Positions 48,630 through 60,965 of a stretch of DNA of 64,000 nucleotides are shown here, in pieces. Source of the stretch: Ryuthela nishihirai (Eukaryota; Arthropoda; Arachnida; Araneae; Heptathelidae); contig JAWZYU010000034.1 in assembly GCA_038380435.1 (NCBI GenBank), positions 38,812,901 to 38,876,900 on the forward strand. Reading direction: 5' to 3'. Position numbers and translations under genes: made by a program. The stretch's first letter is position 1. Each line of letters opens with the position of its first letter. Below the pieces are notes generated by a model, which worked only from the letters and a program-made list of their open reading frames with translations, was not told where the DNA came from and made no database searches.

Positions 48630-49758
48630 AACAACCCAAACCACAACAAAATTCAGCTTCAGTTAATTCTTTCAGTTTCTCTGTCAGCGAGGTAAAACTC
48701 TGGCTGGACTTTAAGGCTATTCATTTTTTTCACCTAATTGACGGGAAAAAAATTAATACTGTAGTCTTGTCCCTAATAGCAGTTGAACATTAGACCGAAT
48801 GACTCCAGCACATATCAATTACCGTCACTAATAAGATCATTTCAGTGAAAATGAAACGATGTAAATTAAAGCCTTTTGAAGGGTTTGAAAAATATGAATC
48901 ATCATATTTCGTTAGTACCTGTTCAACTCAAAAAGAACTTTCATTAATCTCTTAAAACAAAACGTTTCGTCACTCCCTGCACCCCCCCCCCCTCCCGAAG
49001 TGAAGGGACAAATCGTTGCTGCACGTGTTAAGTCCTTGATTGTGATATTTTATCAGTAAAACATCATATCTTTAGCAATATATGTTAAATGTTTGAAATT
49101 TTGGAATTATTCCACCGTCAGAGATTGCAATTAAAACTTTTGGGAGATTCAAAAACTATGAATCATAATAGTTTATCAAATACCTATTCAACGAAAAAAT
49201 AATTCTTTGCTTTTGGAAATAAATATTATCACTAAAAACAAGAAAAATTGTGCTTGTGCTGATGGTGAAATGTTACCATTAATATTAAAAATTTCTAATA
49301 TAATTACATCGATTACAATATTGAAATGTTTGCCATTTTCAACTTTTTTCACTGTTTGATGGCGCAATTAGTTGCATGGAGATTTCGCAAGTACGAATCG
49401 TACTATTTCACAATACCTAACCAACACAAAAGAATTTTTGATCCGTTTCTAAAAACAAAGAATTTGACAGACTGACGACAAAGTGAAGCATTCGCTCTTT
49501 TGTTTCTGAAAAGGAACAAAAAAAGTCTCCCAGAGGAAGCCTTTCGCTTATGACTCTATCAAAAGCAAATTATCCTTTGGACGCTACTATAACCTTTCAG
49601 TCTGGGCCAGATGACTCTTACTTGAAACCCAAAGCTAGGATATCTTTAGGTCCTCTGACTTATTTATATATAATCTTTTGTTTATTGTAGAACTTCACAT
49701 TTTCGTGCATTATGATTAACAAGCAAATTTATCTTCTGTTGCTCGGGTTTTTCTCTTT
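48630..49758. other. No gene recognised
   Basis: AT-rich DNA. Several passages around aaa.tatgaatcat.at.tttc.tta/gtacctgttcaac (about 48890, 49150, 49390) look like diverged copies of one another, spaced 240-260 bp, so an old tandem repeat is likely. No coding frame was found. Confidence 0.4.
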
Positions 49759-49766
49759 CTTTAAAG

Positions 49767-50423
49767 CAGTGATACTCAAACTTTTTTTTTGCTCACGGCA
49801 CATCGTATATTTCGCCGTGAATACTGCTGGCACTAAAAATTTGGTGGTAATACTACGGGAAATTCGCACATGTGCAATTTGTCTTCAATAATAGCCATTT
49901 TTGTGGAGTCGTTTGTAAACGCAGAGAACTTTTTTTTAAGTTCTGACGTGTATTAAGGTTAGTACTACGCTGTGTGTATTAACGGTATGCTTTGTGTAAG
50001 GCCCGTATCTAGAAAAAAATCGAGGCAGGCCCCAAGGAACAAAATCGAGTCAAAAAAAGAAATGTCAAAGGGGAGGCCAAGAGATTTCATTTCCAATGCA
50101 CTCTAACATTTCATCCTCTACTTGAAGGTTTTTAAAAAAAATCTTCAAAAATGCATAAAATATAAATAAATTTAATAAGTTTTCCCTCTTTTACCCTTAT
50201 TGTATTCTGAAAGGAAGGGGGGGGGTTCCCTTTGCACCCCCTAGATCCGTCCCCGCTTTGTGCCCTGCATGTTATCCCATTTTCATATGGATAAGTTTTT
50301 TATTAAACGGAAAAAAGTTAAATGAAGAATCAGTTTCAGGAAGGAGCAACAAAATGGTTTCTAAATTTCCTTTTATCTACAATTCCATCCCAAATTTCTC
50401 GGCACATCCTTTGAGAACCACTG
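49767..50423. mobile_element. Non-autonomous hAT-type element, 657 bp
   Basis: The ends CAGTGATACTCAAA and TTTGAGAACCACTG are hAT-type inverted terminals. The flanks CTTTAAAG (49759-49766) and CTCTAAAG (50424-50431) are a 7/8 match, fitting the 8-bp hAT target duplication. No transposase is present. It contains R1 copy 3. Confidence 0.8.
50001..50255. repeat. Dispersed repeat R1, copy 3, nested in hAT
   Basis: gtatctagaaaaaaatcgag to ccctagatccgtcc is in the same orientation as copy 1, sharing cattttaacatttc, aaatataaataaatttaataa and attctgaaagga. Confidence 0.65.
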
Positions 50424-50431
50424 CTCTAAAG

Positions 50432-52683
50432 TATATGGGATTTCACTCTCCACGTCGCAAGCTTTCATTTCGCATAAAACGCTTACGATTGATTCTCCTC
50501 TACTAATAAAATTTTGCCTCCCCTCTTTTTGGGGAGGAAATAATGGATGTATTTTGGGATTCCGAACATAGTCTCCACGTCAGAAGTTTCTAAACCCGAA
50601 AAAACAATATTGTCTCATTCACAAAATGGAATTTTTCAAATAATTTCGTATTTCAATTCAAGTTCCAGCACTTGGATACAATTTGTCAGTCATAGAAAAT
50701 TCTATAACGAAATAAAATTAAATATGGGCAAATTGTGCTATGGTGGGTTTAAGTTGTGCAGAAAATTTGTACGTACTCGACCTCTGTGGCAAGCAGCTGC
50801 TTGAGGGGGTATTTATTATTTATTATATTTAATAATGTAATATACAATGAAAAGGAAAAGCATTATTTACAGGTTAATGCAATTTTATTAATATTAATGT
50901 AAATATTATTAATACTAATATAATTAATGCAATTGTTATTAATGTAATTTGCCATAATTGAATATATTTCGAAACATTTGGTAAAAAATAATTGGGCATT
51001 TTTATCTGTTGTTAAATGATAAAGAACAGAAAGATGTTTAAAATAATTGAAACCCGATTTCCAGACCAGATGTAATGAAATATCGATTTCTGTGAATGGA
51101 GGGTATAAATCAGATCCACCTGGGTTACTACAAATCGACCCGAATATATTTACTTACTATTTAGTATATTGAACGTCTTGTTAACCGGCTAAACGAAGGT
51201 TTGATTACCAAGGGTGTAAGCCTTGCACGTCTCCGTCTACTCGGTTAACACATAGATATAACATGTAACTGAACACATAACAAATAACTCCTGAGCTAAA
51301 GTATACCTAAACAATAACAGAAATCTTATTCCCCATTTAACTCCCAATATATTACCATTTCTTACCACCGCGATTTTACAGACGTCCGCACTTAATGCGG
51401 TGCAACCAATCTTCTGAGCGTCCAACGCTCGACAAACAGCAAGGATATTGGCTAAAAGAAATACAACAAGTATGCACTAACATAAATTCACTACTGCATA
51501 AACACATAAGTTCCCTAACTAGATAAATGGTATATTGAAGTTCAGACCTACTTTGATTAGATGAGGATGCGAAGGAGAACGACCTCGACGACGAGGAGTT
51601 GTAGGCAATTCTAACAGAGAGACATGGCCTCTTCTCCAACGTTAACGTATTTTTCATTGTTTCGTAATGAATTATTCTGTTGCGTACAACACTATTCTAC
51701 GACTTGGTTTGTTACGTATAACAATAGTGAAGTCAACGCAATTGATGTCTTAGTTATTTACAAAGTCTTATCTGCGTTGCCAAAGGTATACTCAGAAACT
51801 TTCAATGAGAGTTAACATGTTTTGGTCTATTTGTAATTTCTTTTATTGTATGCTTGAGTGTTTCATTTCTGGAGACTCCATTAAAAAACGTATGATACTC
51901 AGATCCACAACCTTAACACCCCCCAACATAAGCACACTTGGGTACGCCTAGTGTTGCCAACTGTCCCGCATCATCAATATTTATCCTGCTTGTCGTACCA
52001 AAGCCATATGGGACACCGCATTGACTGATCCGAGAATACTGTCGATCACATGACGTGCATTAGATCTAATATGAGAAATGAGCCTTAGGGACAGTTCAAA
52101 CTCCACTTATCTGTGCAACCCCACTCTTTAAATAGCTGAGACTCTCTCGAAATTCAGATGAAGAATCATCTAACTAATTTTGGTCAACTGCTCAAAGAGT
52201 GATTTTTGCTGTTTATTCATAAGTAGCATGTGCCGACGCAAACTTCTCATCACAAAGATACGATGTTCTGACCTGGAAATTATAATTGATATATTGAATT
52301 TGAATGGAAAAATTGAATGATAAGCCATTTGTGGAATGTTGCATTTTTGAGAATAATATTCAACATACTATTGATATGGATTGGAAAATATTAATGGAAA
52401 ATGAAGGTCTTTGCTATTTTTTGAAATTTGTGGTAAAAATATGTTCTAAACCATTTTACATTATTATTATTTTATATTAAGTATAACGGGCCCCAGGCAG
52501 GATCTATGGGACGGCGGAGGAGGGAGGGGAGAGATGTATAGTCCAACCAGGCAGGTGCGCAAGATTAAGTTTCGGTAGGGGGGTCCGAGAATTCAGTTTG
52601 GGGGAGACTCCGGGAATTTAACTTCAGTGGAACAGAAATGTTTAGATTAAAGTTTATGGTTAAATTCTACCTTAACTGTGTAT
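50432..52683. other. Mostly unrecognised DNA
   Basis: A 45-bp SINE2 tail end (gacctctgtggcaagcagctgcttgagggg) lies at about 50779-50825 (+), followed by AT-rich taatat repeats to 50960. A possible short acidic exon lies at 51561-51604. GC-rich, G-run-containing DNA occurs at 52490-52620. No further gene was recognised. Confidence 0.4.
51561..51604 (+). CDS. Possible short acidic terminal exon
   Basis: After ctactttgattag (acceptor-like) a frame reads EDAKENDLDDEEL and TAG, with GC-rich codons unlike the AT-rich flanks. Acidic C-termini of this kind occur in many host proteins. It is too short to identify and could be chance. Confidence 0.25.
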
Positions 52684-53031
52684 TACCGTATTTCTTCGAT
52701 TCTAAGACGCCATCGATTCTAAGACGCACTTTAATTTCAGCACCACCAACAGACAAAAAGTTTTGCTTCTAAGAAATAAAAAATAAATAAATTGCTAAAA
52801 TATATCTAACAAATATTTTTATTATAATAGAATTCAATTTACTAACAACAATAGTACTTATTTATCAGTAAGTATTCTATTCATCACTTCCTTCTGAATC
52901 AATATCAGAGTCTGATTCTTCTGAGCCGTCTTTTCTGCGATTCTAAGACGCCATCGATTCTAAGACGCACCCCGTTTTTAGAGACGTTTATGTGGGAAAA
53001 AAGTGCGTCTTAGAATCGAAGAAATACGGTA
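52684..53031. mobile_element. 348-bp TIR element with transposase tail relic
   Basis: It starts TACCGTATTTCTTCGATTCT and ends with the exact complement (...CGAAGAAATACGGTA). The arm continues AAGACGC and has internal repeats of attctaagacgc. On the minus strand 52876-52935 encodes DGSEESDSDIDSEGSDE and a stop, resembling acidic C-terminal tails of pogo/Tigger-like transposases. It may be an internal-deletion derivative of such an element. Confidence 0.7.
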
Positions 53032-53230
53032 CTCTCTTGGGATAGGAGGAGCATATCGAAATAACATAAAGCCTTTGATATTGTTACAAAGTCATATAAT
53101 TAAACGAATTAATAAAAGCAAAAACATGCACGTTTAATAAGCAAATGTCATGATGCAAATATTTTGCTTATAAGGAATTAAAAAAATTAATTGCTTATAA
53201 TGTACCTATGACGTAAGCGGATGTGTGACG

Positions 53231-54246
53231 TCATAGATGACGTCTTACGATTTTATACGTCGTCTGCATCTTTGCCATGATGTATTTTCCATAGTTTTCT
53301 GATGCGAAATACAGGGGTGCCCTCTGCGTCGCCCAAATCCGATAAGGAAGTACCAAGTCGCATCCATAGGTCAGATAATAAGGGGATTCTTTGGTGGAAG
53401 TATGAGCTGCGCTCCGATAAGCCAATAATATAAAGGGTATAAACTCATCCCAGTGTACTTGCGCGGAATCTAATCATAATGCGATATTATGTTGAGAATG
53501 TTTGCATTCATCTGTTCGCATAATCTATTGCTTTGGGACCGATATGGAATTGCTCGGCACTTGCAAATGCCTAGCTTTTCATAAACGGAAGTCATTACTT
53601 TTCCAGTGAAATTTCTTGCATTGTCACTGATGACAAACTGCGAGATGCTTTTGACGACGTAATCTTCCACGAATATTTTCGCTACCCCTTTTGCTGTCTG
53701 AGCCGGCATAGGACAGACTTCGGGCCATTTCGTAAAATAATCAGTAATTACCAGTATGTATTTATTACCCTTTTCCGTCATGGGTAACGGCACTAGGAAA
53801 TCCATTGCAACTCTTTCGAATGGACGGGAAGCAAGTGGAACTCTTTCTAGATTCGACTTTCGCCTGGCCACGTAGCCTCGTCGCTCGAAGCAGGAGGCAC
53901 AAGTCTTCCGTACATCTGCATACATTCCCCGCCAGAAATATTGAGATCGAATGTGTTGTAGCGTCTTCAGTTCCCCCAAATGACCAGAGCATGGCAGGTC
54001 GTGGCAGAGTTCTAAAATCTGTCCAGCTAAACTCTTGGATATAACTAGTTGTTGTGCGAGCTCATTTCTGACATCCTTCCTGTGTGGCCTGAATAATGGA
54101 AAAGCATCCCGTCTTCCAGGTAAATCAGGCATCTTTTGCTGAAGCTTGCTGCTAGCTCCCTCTAAAAATTCTGTTAAATCCCTTATCTGGGTGTCTTCCC
54201 TCTGTAGATCCCGAAGCTGTTGCTTGTCTGCGAACTTGTTAGACAA
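53231..54246 (-). pseudogene. Gypsy-3 integrase
   Basis: Frame 54246-53470 (258 codons) has the HHCC domain (CHDLPCSGHLGELKTL, TCASCFERRG), then VAMDFLVPLP (first Asp), FVISDNARNFTG (second Asp) and NRLCEQMNANIL (Glu). Frame 53425-53231 continues with the AYRSAAHTSTKESPYYLTYG region. The catalytic triad is present, but the gene is split by a frameshift and lacks its C-terminus. It belongs to a different Gypsy lineage from Gypsy-1 and resembles Gypsy-B in RT. Confidence 0.82.
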
Positions 54247-54289
54247 AATTACATTCTCCTCATTGGTATTTTTATTACGAGGTAATATA

Positions 54290-55330
54290 TCATCGGGGAT
54301 ATTATGTTTCCCAGGTCTATAAATAATATAGAAGTCATAGCCCTGAAGGGCTAAATTCTACTTTGCGAACCTGCTTGACGTGTCCTTTAGTTTCAAGAGG
54401 TATGACAGTGGGGCGTGGTCACTGATGATTGTAAACTTCTTCCCATATAAATAAGTTTAAAATAATTTATGCCGAATTTAACTGCCAGAGCGTCCTTTTC
54501 AATGGTGGAATATCGGGTTTCTGCTGCCTTTAATTTCTGGCTAGCATAGGAAACTGCTTGTCTAACTCCGCTTTTTCATTCCTGCTCAATTACTGCAGCC
54601 CCAGCTTCTCCGCTGGCATCAATGGATAAAAAAAATCTTTTCGAAGTTGAGATAGATAAACACGGGTTCCGTCATCAGTTTTAATTTCAGTTCTTAAAAA
54701 GTCCTCTCTGCGTCAGCGGTCCACACAAAGGATCTATCTTTATCAAGCTTATCAAAGGTAGGGCGATCTCAGCACACTTGTCAATAAACCTGCGGTAGTA
54801 GCCAGTCAAACCCAGGAAGGCTCTCACCTTCTTCACTGACTTCGGAATGGCGAAGTTTTTGATTGCATCAAGATTTCGCGCATTGGGTTTAACTCCCTGG
54901 GAGGTAATCAGGTGTCCCATATAGGATACAGATTCTCTTAAGAATTGACATTTTTGAGGCTTGAGCTTGAGCTTAAATTTTCGCAACGTACCAAAGACGG
55001 TCTGTAATTTAGACAAATGTTGCTCGAATGTTTTTGATGCCACGATGATATCGTCAAGGTATATCAAAATCTGATCACTTTTCAGTCCAAGAACATCGCA
55101 TTGATAAGCGCTGAAAGCTGGTGGGTGCACATTTAAAGCCAAACGGAAGTCGTGTAAATTCATACAGACCATTTTACTGATGAATGCTGTTTTTTCCATA
55201 TCCCTTGGATGTACAGGCACTTTATAATAGCCAGATGTCATGTCTAATGAGCTGAAATAGCTCGCATCTGCTATAAATCAATGCCCTCATTGATCAAAGG
55301 TAAGGGGTAGGAGTCTGGGATGATTTTGGC
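54290..55330 (-). pseudogene. Gypsy-3 RT and RNase H remnant
   Basis: Frame 55241-54687 has SGYYKVPVHPRDMEKTAFIS, QILIYLDDIIVAS (catalytic DD intact) and RAFLGLTGYYRRFIDK. The motif between them (normally FGLxNxPxTF) is scrambled by a frameshift. From 54686 to 54290 only pieces of RNase H remain, including a C-terminal GYDFYIIYRPGKHNIPDD. Stops make it dead. Confidence 0.78.
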
Positions 55331-55339
55331 ATTGTGGGC

Positions 55340-56232
55340 TCTATAATCAAACGCAAAATCAGTAGCTTCCATCACGTTTCTTTACTAGCAGGATAGGCGC
55401 AGCATATGGCGAGACACTTTCACGAATTATGCCATTGTCGAGGAGTTCCTTTATTTGTTCATCCAATACTGAATGCATGGCATAGTGCACTCGATATGCA
55501 GAGCGTCTAACAGGTCTATCATCCTCTAAATGTATCTCATGATAGATAACGTCTGTGCTACTAAGCTCACTTATATCTCCAGCGAAAACATCTCTATTTC
55601 TCATTAGAAGGGCTCCCAAGGGTTTGCGCATCTTGTGTGAGACATGTGTTAAATCAAAGTCATCAATGAACAGGGGCTCAGACTTAGTTTTCTCAATTGC
55701 ATTTACATATTTCACCTGCATCGCCTGCAGGGTTTCTGAAGTTGCCAGTTTCATACCCCTGTTTATCCACACTGGCTGCTGCGAGACATTCGCGACTCTA
55801 ATGTTTAGTAGTCCATTGTTATCCACAACATTTAAGGACCTTGCTAATCTTATTGTTTCGTTTCTTATTCCTTCCCATTGCTGTGCTAAGACTGTTTTGG
55901 AAGCGAGGTCTCCTTGAGTGCTCCTCACCAAAACAATTCTTTCAGTAGGAGGGGCTATCATTATCTTATTTACAGCTTTTTCCATCGTGGCCGAAATGGC
56001 TTCACTATTAATTCCGTGACTCATTTTCCAAATTATGACAGGGTAGATCTCCCTTGGGCTCAGGGGCATAGCGAAGGGGGCATGACTCGCTCTCTCTTTC
56101 TAACATTTGATTCTTCAAATCCCACACAAAACCTTGAGCTCTCAACAAATCATAACCAAATATGGCTTCATATTTTCCACTAAATTCCTTGTCTACTGCT
56201 ATGAGAGAGTATACAAATTTTGCTCCTATCAC
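55340..56232 (-). pseudogene. Gypsy-3 protease C-terminus to RT start
   Basis: Frame 56232-56008 includes YEAIFGYDLLRAQGFVWDL, equivalent to the ILG-x-D turn of the protease. Frame 56069-55359 (236 codons) holds a linker, then DVIYHEIHLEDDRPVRRSAY and NGIIRESVSPYAAPILLVKK, the start of RT. The DTG active site and gag are missing, so the element is truncated at its 5' side near 56300. No LTR was recognised. Confidence 0.75.
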
Positions 56233-56339
56233 TTAGATTGCCAGTTCAAACTTGTCCAAGATGGGTAGATTTACTCCATTGATCCCTTTCAATCCGACAT
56301 TAACTGATACCATCGCAATTTTGCGCTTATTTTCTTAAC

Positions 56340-57309
56340 CTTTTGAAAGCCATTCCGTATATTTGCCGGCCGTCATGCAAAACGCCGGTCCGGCCGATTG
56401 CCGCCTCAACTCTCTCCTGCTTGTTTCCTTGCCCCCGATCATAGGCAGCCGCTAATTGAACCAACCGCAACGCCACTCCTTGTGTCCGACCTTCAGGCAG
56501 AAATCTTCCCGTCTCCCCTTCCCATCCTTTTCGATATACAGAGAAGAGCAGTGTCACCTCTAGTCTTCAAAACTGCTCTGATGTGTTCAATAGTTTTCTG
56601 TTTTAAAACCTTTGCTATGGTAGATCTCAGTGCTTATTTCAAAATTATTTTCATATTTAAATTATTATTTGACGAAATCAAATAAGTGATTATCGCTTTG
56701 TTATGACTTTTAAAACGAAAAACAGGTTTATTAGAAGTTCAGATTCATAATTTATTTTTAGTCATTCTCATATGTCAGATTCTGAAACTATGCTAGATAA
56801 ATCTCAAACATATATCCAAAGACCTTAGTGGCTGAAATAGAAGGCAAATATTTTCCCTGCAATTCTGTAAAGATTCACACATATCAGAATAAAATGCTCT
56901 GATGTATCGTTAAACGATATCTAAATTCGCAGACTCATCTGCTAGTTTGAAAACACAAATGTAATCTTACTCTCCTTAAAACCTACCTTACAATAACATG
57001 ATATGGGTGTCTGTTTTCTTTTTTCGTTACTAGAAGATTGTCTATAAAATAAAAATATTTTTAACTCTCAAAAGTTTTGCTACGTTGAGGAGATTAAAAT
57101 TATTGTTCTTACTCTAATAACGAAAATAAAAAATCATAGAAATCTTAAAAAAACACTAAGTTAATAAGTATACTTAGGATGTATAAAAAAAGCTTAATAG
57201 AGCAACTGAAAAATTACTCTGATTCAGGTGGGAGCAAACTACAGTAATGTGTTCGATATATGGCCATATCTTCACCCTTTGAGAATGAGTATGTGTAATG
57301 GATGCAAAA
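56340..57309. other. No gene recognised
   Basis: A GC-richer stretch to 56560 has overlapping shadow frames, then AT-rich DNA. No motif was found. Confidence 0.45.
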
Positions 57310-57677
57310 AAATTATTAAACTTATTTATATTTCATTGCATTTTTTACGAAATTTTTAAAGACTTGTAAAATAAGAGAAAAATTTTATGCTGCATTAGAA
57401 AACCAGCTTCCTGCTCCCTCTTTACGTTTGTCTGACTCGATTGTATTTCCTGCTCCTTCCCCCTTTTCTAGATCAGAGCCCGTATGAGCATATTTCACAC
57501 ATTTTTCAAAAAATTTTAAAGACCTCTAAAGCGGAGGGGAAAATGTTATACTTCAATGCATAGCCAGTCTCTTGTCTTCCCCCCCCTTTTTTTTTACCTT
57601 TTTCGGCTCCGTTGAGTCACTTGCACTCGCTCCCCCCCATTTTTTTCCATCCTTATATTTTTTCAGATCCTGGCTTG
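57310..57677. repeat. Dispersed repeat R1, copies 4 and 5 in tandem (inverted)
   Basis: 57310-57482 ends ttttctagatcagagcc, and 57486-57677 ends ttttttcagatcctggc. Both repeat the order ttcac/gcatttttt.aaaaattt, aaagacct.taaa, ggggaaaatgttata/aaaattttatgc, ccagctc/tcttg. Both are 5'-truncated. The pair suggests tandem duplication or insertion of one next to another. Confidence 0.6.
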
Positions 57678-57679
57678 AA

Positions 57680-58584
57680 TGATACTGATATGATATCTCG
57701 TGATTTATATGTGTACACTGCAAAATTAAATTAAGAAAACTATAAAACAAAGGTGTTTCTATTTCATTAAAAAAAATGATTTCCTAATTTTTTTTTCCAA
57801 AATATGTTTTTAAGGAGGGGGAAGGGGCTCAAAAAATAAGTATCGCGAGAAGGCCCAGTCACCTTGCTACGTCACTGTTAGGAACGCTGTCACTGAGTTA
57901 AGACACCATTATAACGGAATACGAAATACTATCAAGGATTTAGAAACCATTGCGCGGAATATGCATTAAAAAGATTTTAAGTCAGGATGTATCATTTGCT
58001 TAGTCAAAAACCTTTCACGGATATTTAGTTCATGGTGTAGTCTTTCATCTCGAATAATTGTATTTAATTTTAACAATAAACAACGTAGGTAAAGCAAAAT
58101 AACACGGAATTAGGTAACCTTGCCTCCAATTCCTTTACACTGCCAAGCATTGTTTTAGTTGTGATTGATGCAGTGGTCAAACAAACTCTAAAGTTTGATG
58201 AGCATAGTCAGTATGCTTTGTATACACTTGAAAGTATGCTTTGTATATTTTGAACAGTATATAGTTAATGATAGGGCATGTCCTTGTACTGGAAGTCCTA
58301 GAAAATCTAGGAGTAGGATTCTTTGTCCGAAGTGTTGCGAATTATTAGAAAACCAAAGTCGGCAATCCAATGAAGCTTTTTGCAAAATTTAATTACCAGA
58401 ATTAACGTCCAAGAGCAAAAAGGAAGTTCTATAATACGTTGTTTTTAATAACGCTCTAGACAGCCATTGCAAACTACCGTTCAAATGGAATTAGCGGAAA
58501 ATAAAGCAAGATTAGAAATAGTTCGCCTTACGTAATAACGTGGAAAGATGATACTATGTGGCACACAAAAACCATAATATTGAC
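57680..58584. other. No certain gene
   Basis: AT-rich DNA. A plus frame near 58255-58390 reads VNDRACPCTGSPRKSRSRIL, then CPKCCELLENQSRQSNEAFC. Cys clusters make it look faintly coding, but there is no family match. A direct repeat (agtatgctttgtata) lies at about 58208 and 58232. Confidence 0.3.
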
Positions 58585-58645
58585 CAGTGGTTCTCAACCT
58601 TGTATGCTTCACTTACCCCCTGTAAATGTGTATATAACTGGCGTA

Positions 58646-58857
58646 CAGTCGGTCAAAAAAGTATCCGAACACTGTGGTTGATTACAGAATTCAGAAAAAA
58701 TATCTGGCAACGATTTTTTTGAAATTATTGATCTGGCAACCTTCGTGTCACGTGATACGAAGGTTGCCAGATCACTAATTTCTAAAAAGTCGTTGCCAGA
58801 TATTTTTTCTGAATTCTGTAATCAACCACAATGTTCGGATACTTTTTTGACCGACTG
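58646..58857. mobile_element. 212-bp palindromic Tc1/mariner MITE
   Basis: Starts CAGTCGGTCAAAAAAGTATC and ends with its complement, flanked by TA on both sides (58644-58645, 58858-58859). The two halves are almost perfect complements over their whole length, meeting near tcacgtga. Confidence 0.88.
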
Positions 58858-58925
58858 TACCTCTTGCATAGAAAGATAAAACTATAGTTATAGTATAACA
58901 ATGGGAATAACGTAAAACATATATA

Positions 58926-59367
58926 CAGGGTGTCCCTGAATTCATGGCCCAAACGAGAGGGGATGGTAGTACACACCGAACTCACCAATATTTGTCATGG
59001 AATATGCGGCCGCAAATGCAGCCCAGTGCTGGTAGTGGGCGCAGACAAGGCGGCATGGCTTAAAAGCGCTGGATCGGCCAAACCCCAGCATTCTCAGCCG
59101 CCGATGTGCGCGGCAAGCCCGGTGTTTACAAGCAGGTACGCCGATCACTACTCCGCCATTGTGCCGCCTGTATCAACGTTGGTGGGCGGACATTTGAGCA
59201 TTTGTTGTAATGATCTCCAATAAATGTCACACTGGAAACCTCTGTGTCTGTCCTTCATTTCTGACTCCTCACTGCGTTTGCGGCCGCATATTCTATGGCG
59301 AATATTGGTGGGTTCGGTGTGTACTACCATCCCTTCACATTTGGGCCATGAATTCAGGGACACCCTG
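58926..59367. mobile_element. 442-bp MITE with ~95-bp inverted repeats
   Basis: Starts CAGGGTGTCCCTGAATTCAT and ends with the complement, flanked by TA. The arms match for about 95 bp up to gcggccgcaaa. The unique GC-rich middle has no clear gene. The ACAGGGTG end resembles the CACCCTGTA end next to the transposase remnant at 24310-25140. Confidence 0.88.
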
Positions 59368-59676
59368 TATATATAACATATATCTAGCAACTTTTGAGCT
59401 CTCACGGCGTACCCCAAAAAATTTTACCGCGTACCCCACATTGAGAACCCCTACTTTAAACTTAAAATCGTATTTTCTCTTATTTTCATTACGTTAAAGG
59501 TTAGTAGTTATCACTAATTACATCTTTAAATTTTCCCTTATATTATTTTTTTCACCCCACCTCTCCCCTTCATTCCTAAAATGAAATAAATAAAAAGAAC
59601 AAACCATCAAAATTATAGCATTTATTGAAGTAAACAAATCATATTACATGCAAAAATGGTAAAGCAGAAGAAAAAT

Positions 59677-60334
59677 TCAAACGCATTCCTTGCAAATATG
59701 TCTCAGACTTTGTGAGCACATAGGTTTAAGGCAAGTTATGCAAACATGCGATGCTTGTCTGTTTTTAGCAGGACACAAATAGCAAGTCACGTTTCGGCAA
59801 TTTTCCTGTATCGGTCTGTAATGCATCAGCCGGAGATATATCAATTTTTAAAATTCGTCTAATAATAAATTGGATTTCATGTCTGGTACTGGGGGTTCAT
59901 CAGACGACGTTCCATTTCTGGTTTTACAAGTTGAAGGGCCAGTTATTTTATAAAATCAGTTCTATTTCTTGTTCTTCGTCCTGAACGATAAATCGCGCAT
60001 TTCTCATCCAGGGCATCAACTCCAGCCTTAGTCGAGTTGTAGTACATAATAATTTCTGCCTTATTTGTAACGGGTCAGTAAATTTAGAATGATGCATAGA
60101 ACTTACTAACAAAACTGCTTTACTTTTCTTCGGAACATATGAACCAAAGTGATACCTGGTGCAATTGGTCCATACAAACTTGATGCAATTGGTCAGTGTT
60201 TGGTTAGGCTGAAATTCTGCTGCTCTTTTATTCTTTTTTACGGTATCAACATAAGTAAGACCTTTTGTCTTCAATAGGTGAACAAGGTCTATTGATGTAA
60301 ACCAATTGTCGGCCCTAATATTGCTATTAGTCAT
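59677..60334 (-). pseudogene. piggyBac-type transposase, C-terminal half
   Basis: Frame 60334-59948 contains IRADNWFTSIDLVHLLKTKG (the Asp of DNWFTS is catalytic) and YVPKKSKAVLLVSSMHH. A frameshift near 60070 is followed by STKAGVDALDEKC (third catalytic Asp). The end, 59830-59677, holds the Cys-rich tail CRNVTCYLCPAKNRQASHVC, then CLKPMCSQSLRHICKECV and TGA. The enzyme moves DNA at TTAA sites. The N-terminal half is absent, so this copy is dead. Confidence 0.82.
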
Positions 60335-60965
60335 TTGAATTGGTTATATTCAAACGCATTATATATATTGTAACAAAACAAAATAAAGTTTTAAACAATT
60401 TTTTTAAATATCTTTAGTTTTTTTATTTCAAATTTTTTTTCAATTTTTAAATATTAATTTTTTTAATTTTATTCCAAAGGGGAGTTTGAAGCAAAATTTG
60501 TAACAATGCATTTAATAACTTCTGAATTTTTTTTAATTTAGAAAAGTAATTTAGGATAAGGTCTGTTCGAAATTCTTGAATTCCTAGGTCTTCAAGAGTT
60601 TTAAAAAATTCTTGTCTTTGTTGATTATATAAATTACAATTTAATAAAACATGATGAATCGTTTCTCGAGAATGACAAGAAAAACAATTTGGTGAATTAG
60701 CTAATTTAAATTTATATTTTAAATCGTTGAGTAGAGCAGTATTCGTTCGACGTCTAAGGATAATTTTACTTTATTTACGAGTGTATGGCAAGTTTTCAAT
60801 TTTAGAAATTTTGTTAGAGATAAAATCTATAATTATTCGAGATTGGAGCTCGAGTTATAAAATATTTCTCTGTAAGTGTAAATTCTAGTTTTTTGATTTC
60901 CAATTTAAGATTTGAATAGAAATAGTAATTATCTTGTATTTGATTAAGAATATGTGCATTTTTGG

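Larger units (their letters stand above)
58585..59454. mobile_element. hAT-type remnant holding two nested MITEs
   Basis: Left end CAGTGGTTCTCAACC, right end TTGAGAACCCCTACT, near-inverted and of hAT type, with subterminal taccccc and gtaccccaca. No matching 8-bp flanks were found. Positions 58646-58857 and 58926-59367 inside are later Tc1/mariner-type MITE insertions. Confidence 0.6.
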
